Source of the DNA: Akkermansia muciniphila
Lineage (GTDB): Bacteria > Verrucomicrobiota > Verrucomicrobiia > Verrucomicrobiales > V1-33
Direction of reading: 5' to 3'
Length of the DNA: 5,308 nucleotides
Assembly (NCBI GenBank): GCA_943331195.2
Contig: CALQKQ020000279.1
Span: 1-5,308, forward strand
Shown: positions 1 through 3,540 of the stretch, in pieces
Numbering within the stretch: position 1 is the stretch's first letter
How the letters are laid out: each line of letters begins with the position of its first letter
Position numbers and translations under genes: made by a program
The notes under the pieces: model-generated
Database searches by the model: none
The model's input: only the letters and a program-made list of their open reading frames with translations
What the model was told of the DNA's origin: nothing

Positions 1-233
1 AAAAACGGAGGATGGGATGGGAGACAACGGGCTGGTGGGAAGAGGGAGTCCGGCCTAACTTTTCAAAATTTTTGTGGCTGCGCATGGTTGTTGAAAATAG
101 GGGGCTCGCCCCCCAAACCCCCCAGAGTTTAGCGCATTCCAGCGATCATGAGATGGATGGACAACGGCCCTGAAGCTGGTAGGAGAGGGGTCCCTGAGGG
201 GATATTTATTCGCACTTAGAAAAATATTCGGCC
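1..233. other. Left-edge intergenic region without a supported gene
   Basis: I find no credible gene here. A short frame from an ATG at 12 to a stop at 171-173 exists, but its GGAGG abuts the ATG with no spacing and its translation has no recognisable family features. The stretch holds a G-run/C-run hairpin (100-113) and a second C-run (117-123). An AT-rich patch at 201-228, just before the DUF3293 start, is where a promoter would be expected, but I cannot place convincing -35 and -10 boxes. Confidence 0.6.
100..113 (-). terminator. Short GC hairpin, possible weak minus-strand terminator
   Basis: Five G (100-104) face five C (109-113) around a CTCG loop. Read on the minus strand, the stem is followed by TATTTTC, a short U-rich stretch, which would suit a weak intrinsic terminator for a gene coming from the right. 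No minus-strand gene ends close by, and the plus-strand side has no U-tract. It could equally be a simple GC-rich intergenic hairpin. Confidence 0.22.
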
Positions 234-240
234 ATGGCCG
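229..240. repeat. 12-bp palindrome over the DUF3293 start codon
   Basis: CGGCCATGGCCG is a perfect palindrome centred on the ATG at 234-236. In mRNA it could fold locally over the start codon, or it may simply reflect the GCC codons on both sides of the ATG. No operator function can be claimed from sequence alone. Confidence 0.35.
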
Positions 241-593
241 GTGATGACTCCCAAGACTGGCCGGAGCAGTTAGCCATCATCACGGCCTATGCCACGACCG
301 GCGAATCTTGGTCTGATGAGCAAAACCAAGCTGCCGATCAGGCCCTTGAAGCCGAACTCCGGGCTACGGGATGGTGGATGCGGCGGATCACCGGATATTC
401 CCCCACCACCCAGCACCGGGAGCCCGGCTGGGCCGTAGCCATGGACTGGCAAGAAGCCTGCGACCTCGGAGTCCGCTTCCTCCAGGACGCGATCTATGTC
501 GTCCACGCCGACGCCCTGGCTGTCACGATTTGTGATCACCGCCGGGAACTCCGGCCGGTGGGGACCTTCCAGCAGCGGCTCACCGCATCCTGA
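234..593 (+). CDS. DUF3293 family protein
   Basis: This 119-residue cytoplasmic protein matches, by eye, the DUF3293 family of small uncharacterised bacterial proteins. The family pattern is visible throughout. There is an AIITAYATTGE strand near residues 14-24, where relatives have A-x-(I/L)-TA-x-NP. A helix rich in N, Q, A and E follows at 30-43, with the usual LEAEL ending and then G-W/Y. The second half contains a W-A-V-A-M strand (66-70) and a helix ending in GVRFLQDAIYV (79-89), matching the family's G-x-x-F-x-Q-x-A-(I/V) signature. There is no signal peptide or membrane segment. The length suits the family, so the gene looks intact. The ATG at 234 is the only ATG after the in-frame stop at 195-197; it has no Shine-Dalgarno sequence and lies in a 12-bp palindrome. 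No biochemical function is known for the family, and the neighbours give no clue. Cys100 near the C-terminus has no evident role. Confidence 0.82.
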   Translation: MAGDDSQDWPEQLAIITAYATTGESWSDEQNQAADQALEAELRATGWWMRRITGYSPTTQHREPGWAVAMDWQEACDLGVRFLQDAIYVVHADALAVTICDHRRELRPVGTFQQRLTAS

Positions 594-887
594 CCCAGCG
601 GCCCAACACCTTTGCTTCGAACCCTCCAACCGCCACCACCAGATCATTCTTTGGTCCTCTGCGGCTGGCGCACCGCCACCTTGGTTTCCCGGGGAGCCAC
701 CAGTTTTCCGTTGTCCTACCCTTCCAGTCCCCTGCGAGGATTGGTCATTTGCGGGCCATTTAGCCGCCTCTCATAAGTCTACCGAGACGTGCAAGCAAAC
801 CACCCAGTCGCTGGTCGGGGCGACCGGGAGCGTAGCCAGGGCCAGTAGGCACCAGAGTCCACTTCCCGCACTTCGCGGCGCTGGCTG
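594..887. other. Gene-free stretch between DUF3293 gene and FGE remnant
   Basis: About 290 bases lie between the stop of the DUF3293 gene and the stop of the opposing FGE remnant. The open frames crossing it translate to Pro/Ser/Arg-rich, low-complexity proteins with no family signature, so I treat them as shadows. One small inverted repeat (GGTCG at 813-817 with CGACC at 821-825, 3-base loop) lies downstream of the FGE remnant on its strand but has no U-tract. Nothing else is identified. Confidence 0.6.
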
Positions 888-1331
888 TCAGGGATCTGCG
901 CTGCGGACCACGCGGAAGCCCAGAGGGTTGCTCTGGTACTCCGGGAGGCTATAGCTGCCCCGGTACGCGACCCGGCAACCGTAGTCACCGGTACCGCCCC
1001 TGACCACCCGGAACATGCCCGAATATACGTCAAAACACCACTCCCAGGCATTCCCAGACAGATCGAATAGGCCCAGCTCATTTGCCAAATTCGTTCCCAC
1101 GGCGTGAGTGACGCCACCTGAAATCAGGATCTTCACCTCCGTCCCAGGTGCCACGTCCAACCTGAACCCGAACGCTCCCTTCCTCGCCTCCAGCGCCTCG
1201 TTCACAGGCTGACAAGCCATCACGTCCAGCTCCGGAACTGTTTCGCTCATCAAGCGGTGGGTGCTCGCCAGAACCCCGGGCAGACCCGCAGTGTCAGATA
1301 AAACATCCCCCAGCTTCCGCCAAGACAAAAA
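888..1331 (-). pseudogene. C-terminal fragment of an FGE-sulfatase (SUMF1-type) domain protein
   Basis: The last 70 or so residues are unmistakably the end of a formylglycine-generating-enzyme/SUMF1 domain. They contain a THAVGT-LANELGLFDLSGNAWEW block (canonical THPVG...N-x-x-GLYDMSGNVWEW), then FRVVRGG, CRVAYRGSY and a terminal LGFRVVRS. Everything upstream is missing: the domain's first two thirds, including the usual YRLPTEAEWE core and the Y-x-WG stretch, cannot be found in this frame or in the adjacent upstream DNA. The residues before the THAVGT block do not resemble the family. An in-frame stop lies at 1332-1334. The nearest possible starts are a TTG at 1328 or an ATG about 27 codons further in, neither with a Shine-Dalgarno sequence. 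The RGG is followed directly by TGDYGC, so the usual S-W plus several residues are also reduced. I infer a decayed, inactive remnant. A short expressed protein is the alternative but could not form a complete FGE fold. Confidence 0.68.
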
Positions 1332-1458
1332 TCACCGTAAGTCGTTGAAGATGAGAATTTTGAACAGACAAGTATCCTAGCCATCGAAGTCGAAGACAGC
1401 AGCTTTACATCCCCCTCCGAGTCCTGCACCCTCGTCCAGTGATTTGAGATTGGGGTGA

Positions 1459-1483
1459 TGAGACCAGTTTGAGTCGAACCCAG
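1459..1483 (-). other. Segment resembling a tRNA T-arm and 3' end
   Basis: Read on the minus strand, this segment begins CTGGGTTCGA, identical to bases 1677-1686 of the nearby tRNA-Arg. Over 25 aligned bases about 17 agree with the tRNA 3' part (1677-1701). The T-stem is not closed, because CAAAC stands where CCCGG is needed, and no D-arm or anticodon arm is visible upstream. It may be a degenerate tRNA-end duplicate left by integration, or a chance match to a common motif. Confidence 0.2.
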
Positions 1484-1560
1484 TGCCTGATTCATGTTGC
1501 AGACTGGTGGGAAATGGTCACCTTCAGAGCAGCCAACCGGCGACGGATGGCTGGGGACGC

Positions 1561-1584
1561 GGTATAAGTTTCGGTATAACCTAA
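1561..1584 (+). promoter_or_regulatory. Possible promoter region for tRNA-Arg with doubled GGTATAA
   Basis: Two GGTATAA copies (1561-1567 and 1573-1579) sit 12 bases apart. The second gives TATAAC, five of six matches to a -10 box. A weak -35-like TGGGGA (1552-1557) lies 17 bases before it. A later TTAAAT (1599-1604) is an alternative -10 closer to the tRNA. Placement just upstream of the tRNA is suggestive, but no box pair is strong. Confidence 0.28.
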
Positions 1585-1629
1585 CAGTTAAAAACGGCTT
1601 AAATTTCTGCAACTCCCTGAAAATCAAAC

Positions 1630-1701
1630 GGCTCCATAGTTCAACGGATAGAACGAGGGTTTCCTAAACTCTAAATCTGGGTTCGATTCCCGGTGGAGCC
1701 A
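1630..1701 (+). tRNA. tRNA-Arg, anticodon CCU
   Basis: All cloverleaf parts can be paired by hand. The acceptor stem GGCTCCA (1630-1636) pairs with TGGAGCC (1694-1700). The D-stem GTTC (1639-1642) pairs with GAAC (1651-1654). The anticodon stem AGGGT (1656-1660) pairs with ACTCT (1668-1672) with one G-U. The T-stem CTGGG (1677-1681) pairs with CCCGG (1689-1693) around the loop TTCGATT. The anticodon loop TTCCTAA puts CCT at 1663-1665, reading the rare arginine codon AGG. The variable loop is four bases and the discriminator is A1701. CCA is not encoded (the DNA continues CTTCC), so CCA addition by nucleotidyltransferase is needed. Genes for tRNA-Arg(CCU) are recurrent integration sites for mobile elements, which fits the gene debris to its left, although no integrase is visible. 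Confidence 0.95.
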
Positions 1702-1710
1702 CTTCCCCCC

Positions 1711-1745
1711 AAAGCCGCGTCAGGTTAGATCGGACAGCGGGCTTT
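1711..1745 (+). terminator. Imperfect hairpin downstream of tRNA-Arg
   Basis: AAAGCC (1711-1716) pairs with GGCTTT (1740-1745), and CGC/GCG can extend the stem with one bulge, around a large loop of about 18 bases. The position just after the tRNA suggests a processing or termination structure. The T-run is part of the stem and the loop is long, so this is a weak candidate. Confidence 0.25.
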
Positions 1746-1749
1746 CCTA

Positions 1750-1797
1750 CCCGCCCCGGCCTGCGGCAAGCGGGCCCTTGCAGGGCGGGCCTGCGGC
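1750..1797. repeat. GC-rich inverted and direct repeats before the OsmC gene
   Basis: CCCGCCC (1750-1756) is the exact inverse of GGGCGGG (1783-1789). Inside it, GCAAG (1766-1770) and CTTGC (1777-1781) form a second hairpin around CGGGCC. In addition, GGCCTGCGGC occurs twice as a direct repeat (1758-1767 and 1788-1797), ending 10 bases before the OsmC start. The cluster could be a structured leader of the OsmC mRNA, a terminator without a U-tract for the tRNA transcript, or a small intergenic repeat element. Confidence 0.5.
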
Positions 1798-1806
1798 GCT
1801 TAGGCG

Positions 1807-2235
1807 ATGACCATTATGGTTGAAGCAATGATCCGGTACGAAGGCGGGCTGCACTGCGCAGCGGTGCATGGTCCCTCACAGTCCCTCCTGGAAACGGACG
1901 CCCCCGTGGACAACCTGGGGCGCGGCGAACGCTTTTCTCCCACCGATTTAATCGGGACAGCCCTAGCAACCTGCGTGGCCACAACCATGGCCATGGTGGG
2001 GGACCGCCTCGGGATCGACCTGGTCGGCCTGACCGTCCGCGTGCGCAAGCACATGAGCTCCGATCCGCCGCGGCGCATCGCCCGATTGGAAATGGAAATC
2101 GCCGTCCCCGTCGCGGCCGACCACCCCCAGCAAGCCCGTTTGATCGCCGCCGCGCAGGGCTGTCCGGTGCGGCGCAGCCTGCACCCCGAGGTTGACGTGG
2201 TCGAAACCTTCGCGTGGCAAGGCCCCCCCGCCTGA
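1807..2235 (+). CDS. OsmC family protein (peroxide-reducing type fold)
   Basis: This 142-residue protein is a complete OsmC/Ohr-superfamily member, closest in style to the OsmC-like/YhfA branch. The signature FSPTDLIGTALATC lies at 43-56, and the central helix carries the first conserved cysteine, Cys56. The second, Cys119, sits in CPVRRSLHPEV (119-129), the expected C-P-V-x-x-S-L-x-P block. Residues 1-42 give the N-terminal strands, with the common TDAP-VDN-G-G turn at 30-40. Family members are dimeric cytoplasmic enzymes; in characterised OsmC and Ohr proteins the two cysteines reduce organic hydroperoxides using thiol donors. Many members of this branch have unknown substrates, so peroxidase activity is inferred. 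The start is uncertain: ATGs at 1807, 1816 and 1828 are all in frame and none has a clear Shine-Dalgarno sequence. The gene stands alone, about 100 bases after tRNA-Arg and convergent with the aldolase gene. Confidence 0.93.
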   Translation: MTIMVEAMIRYEGGLHCAAVHGPSQSLLETDAPVDNLGRGERFSPTDLIGTALATCVATTMAMVGDRLGIDLVGLTVRVRKHMSSDPPRRIARLEMEIAVPVAADHPQQARLIAAAQGCPVRRSLHPEVDVVETFAWQGPPA

Positions 2236-2288
2236 CCTCGCCCTCCGCTTTCCCTGGCGCCGCGCGGCCGCGCCGGGCCCATAAAAAT

Positions 2289-2315
2289 CGGGTGGTCGGC
2301 AATGCCGACCACCCG
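2289..2315 (-). terminator. Intrinsic terminator of the lsrF-like gene, between convergent genes
   Basis: CGGGTGGTCGGC (2289-2300) and GCCGACCACCCG (2304-2315) form a perfect 12-bp stem with a three-base loop. On the minus strand the stem is followed directly by ATTTTTAT, giving a classic intrinsic terminator 55 bases beyond the aldolase stop. On the plus strand there is no U-tract after the stem, so any role in ending OsmC transcripts would be less efficient. Confidence 0.88.
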
Positions 2316-2342
2316 CAGTACTAACATCTCCTTAGAGGCGGT

Positions 2343-2362
2343 CCTGGCGCTTTCTGGCCAGG
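2343..2362 (-). repeat. Small hairpin between aldolase stop and terminator
   Basis: CCTGGC (2343-2348) pairs with GCCAGG (2357-2362) around an eight-base loop, just past the aldolase stop codon. It has no U-tract on the minus strand, so it is probably an extra 3'-UTR stem rather than a terminator. Confidence 0.35.
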
Positions 2363-2370
2363 CGGGAAAC

Positions 2371-3336
2371 TCAAGCCTGGGCAGCGTCGGCCTTGAGGTC
2401 TTGGTACATCTGGAAGCCCTGTTCGGGGGTGAGGTTTTCGTGAACCACCCCGCGCACCGCTTTCATCATGCTGATGGGGGCGTCGCTCTGGAAGATATTG
2501 CGGCCCATGTCCACCCCGTTCGCTCCTTGCTGGATCGCGTTGTAGCACATCTGCAGCGCTTCCAACTCGGGCAGCTTTTTGCCGCCGGCAATCACGATGG
2601 GCACGGGACAACAGCTCGTGATGCTTTCAAAACCTTCTTCGGTGTAGTAACACTTGACCACGTTAGCGCCGAGCTCCGCCATGATGCGGGTGGCGAGGCG
2701 GAAATACTGCGAATTGCGCGCCATGGCCCGGCCCACCGCGACCACTCCCATCACGCCAATGCCATAGCGGCTGGCACCATCCACCAAATCGGTGAGGTTT
2801 TTGAGGGTCTGGCGCTCATAGGCGCTGCCAATAAAGACTTGCACCGCTAGGATGCTCGCGTTGAGGCGGATCGCTTCCTCAATGCTGAGGGCGGTGCTTT
2901 CGTTCGAGAGCGGCTCGAAGCCAGGGCGGCCAAAGCGGACCTTCTTCCCTTCCAATTCACCTTCCCATTCCTCCATCGGACTCACCATCGAAGTGCCGCC
3001 AGAGGCGCGCAGGGCGATCGCTTTTTGCGTGGAAGCAGGAACGATGCTGCGCTGAATCCCGCGGGTCAGCATGAGGCAGTCGGCGTAGGGCTCTAGCGGA
3101 AGGATGGTCTGGTCCACCCGCTCCAGGCCGGTGGTGGGGCCCTGGAAGTAGCCGTGGTCAAAAGCCAGCATCACGGTGCGGCCATCTTTGGGATTGAAGA
3201 CCTTGCTGAGGCGGTTCTTGAGACCCCAGTCATATTGGTGCGAGCCCTTGAGAAAAAAGCCCGGCGAAGTCTGAGGAACGTCGGTGAAGTATTCCTTTTC
3301 TTTGCGGTCAGCGGCGCTGGTAGTGATGTCGGCCAT
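2371..3336 (-). CDS. lsrF: LsrF-type class I aldolase / 3-hydroxy-5-phosphonooxypentane-2,4-dione thiolase-like
   Basis: This 321-residue cytoplasmic TIM-barrel enzyme resembles E. coli LsrF almost end to end. Shared blocks include LKG-x(5)-DWG (29-38), RLSKVFNPK (42-50), VMLAFDHGYFQGPTTGLER (55-73), CLMLTRGIQRSIVP (87-100), FRLATRIMAELGANVVK (212-228), PVPIVIAGGKKLPE (244-257) and GVDMGRNIFQS (274-284). Lys228 in VVKCYY aligns with the Schiff-base lysine (Lys203 in E. coli, from memory). Asp60 and His61 form the conserved DH pair. In E. coli, LsrF transfers an acetyl group from the phosphorylated autoinducer-2 product to CoA, yielding acetyl-CoA and dihydroxyacetone phosphate. This protein is longer than E. 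coli's roughly 291 residues, mainly through an insertion of about 25 residues around 114-141. No lsr transporter, kinase or lsrG is in view, so AI-2 catabolism is not assured; a sugar-phosphate aldolase role is possible. The ATG at 3336 lacks a Shine-Dalgarno sequence (AACAACAACC precedes it). The gene is monocistronic as far as visible. Confidence 0.9.
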   Translation of the reverse strand: MADITTSAADRKEKEYFTDVPQTSPGFFLKGSHQYDWGLKNRLSKVFNPKDGRTVMLAFDHGYFQGPTTGLERVDQTILPLEPYADCLMLTRGIQRSIVPASTQKAIALRASGGTSMVSPMEEWEGELEGKKVRFGRPGFEPLSNESTALSIEEAIRLNASILAVQVFIGSAYERQTLKNLTDLVDGASRYGIGVMGVVAVGRAMARNSQYFRLATRIMAELGANVVKCYYTEEGFESITSCCPVPIVIAGGKKLPELEALQMCYNAIQQGANGVDMGRNIFQSDAPISMMKAVRGVVHENLTPEQGFQMYQDLKADAAQA

Positions 3337-3430
3337 GGTTGTTGTTAGATGAAGGTGGACGGTGGGGGCGTGGGGGACTCAGATCTCAAAGAAAACCCGG
3401 CCCCCGACGGCCTGCGAGATTGCACCCGGA

Positions 3431-3445
3431 TGCGCCGTGGGCGCA
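3431..3445. repeat. Perfect inverted repeat in divergent intergenic region
   Basis: TGCGCC (3431-3436) and GGCGCA (3440-3445) are exact inverses with a GTG spacer. It lies about 95 bases upstream of the lsrF-like start and 95 bases upstream of the membrane-protein start. A shared operator is possible but unproven, since GC-rich inverted repeats of this length arise by chance. Confidence 0.35.
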
Positions 3446-3477
3446 AGGGAGTTTGCAGGCGGCGACCCGGCCGGAGT

Positions 3478-3505
3478 TTGACAAGCGGAGGCGGGTCGCT
3501 ACTGG
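3478..3505 (+). promoter_or_regulatory. Candidate sigma70-type promoter of the membrane-protein gene
   Basis: A perfect -35 hexamer, TTGACA, lies at 3478-3483. The only -10-like sequence at normal spacing is a poor TACTGG (3500-3505, 16-base spacer). If used, transcription would begin near 3512, leaving a leader of about 30 bases before the ATG at 3541 and ruling out the in-frame ATGs at 3349 and 3430. Confidence 0.28.
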
Positions 3506-3540
3506 TGGCAAACCCGGCGCCCCGGCGCCCACTTCCCTCC

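Larger units (their letters stand above)
1332..1629. other. Gene-free stretch between FGE remnant and tRNA-Arg
   Basis: This stretch has no credible gene on either strand. The open minus-strand frame across it lacks family motifs and does not restore the missing FGE N-terminus. It holds a T-arm-like segment on the minus strand (1459-1483) and an AT-rich region (1561-1610) with two GGTATAA copies, which may carry the tRNA promoter. Confidence 0.55.
3337..3540. promoter_or_regulatory. Divergent intergenic region (lsrF-like / membrane protein)
   Basis: Both divergent transcripts must start in or near these 204 bases. The visible elements are a TTGACA on the plus strand, a perfect inverted repeat (TGCGCC-GTG-GGCGCA, 3431-3445) that could bind a regulator or form a hairpin, and a tandem CCCGGCGC doublet (3513-3528). 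I cannot place a convincing minus-strand promoter. No riboswitch is recognised. Confidence 0.45.

Noticed and set aside
12..173. A 53-codon plus-strand frame at the left edge preceded by GGAGG.
   Set aside because: GGAGG directly abuts the ATG with no spacing, the frame runs through the G-run/C-run hairpin, and the translation has no family features.
496..954. A 152-codon plus-strand frame overlapping the end of the DUF3293 gene.
   Set aside because: It starts inside the DUF3293 gene in another frame, crosses the FGE remnant on the opposite strand, and has a Pro/Ser-rich translation with no recognisable features.
1250..1627. A 125-codon minus-strand frame upstream of the FGE remnant, considered as its frameshifted N-terminal part.
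   Set aside because: It contains none of the expected FGE N-terminal motifs (no YRLPTEAEWE-like core), so it does not restore the domain.
1800..2327. Long minus-strand open frames (175 and 162 codons) opposite the OsmC gene.
   Set aside because: The plus strand carries clear OsmC signatures with both cysteines. The opposing translations are Arg/Gly/Ala-rich with no motifs, and they run through the terminator hairpin.
2302..2850. A 182-codon plus-strand frame opposite the aldolase gene.
   Set aside because: It is antisense to strongly conserved LsrF sequence, and its start lies inside the terminator hairpin, so it is a shadow.
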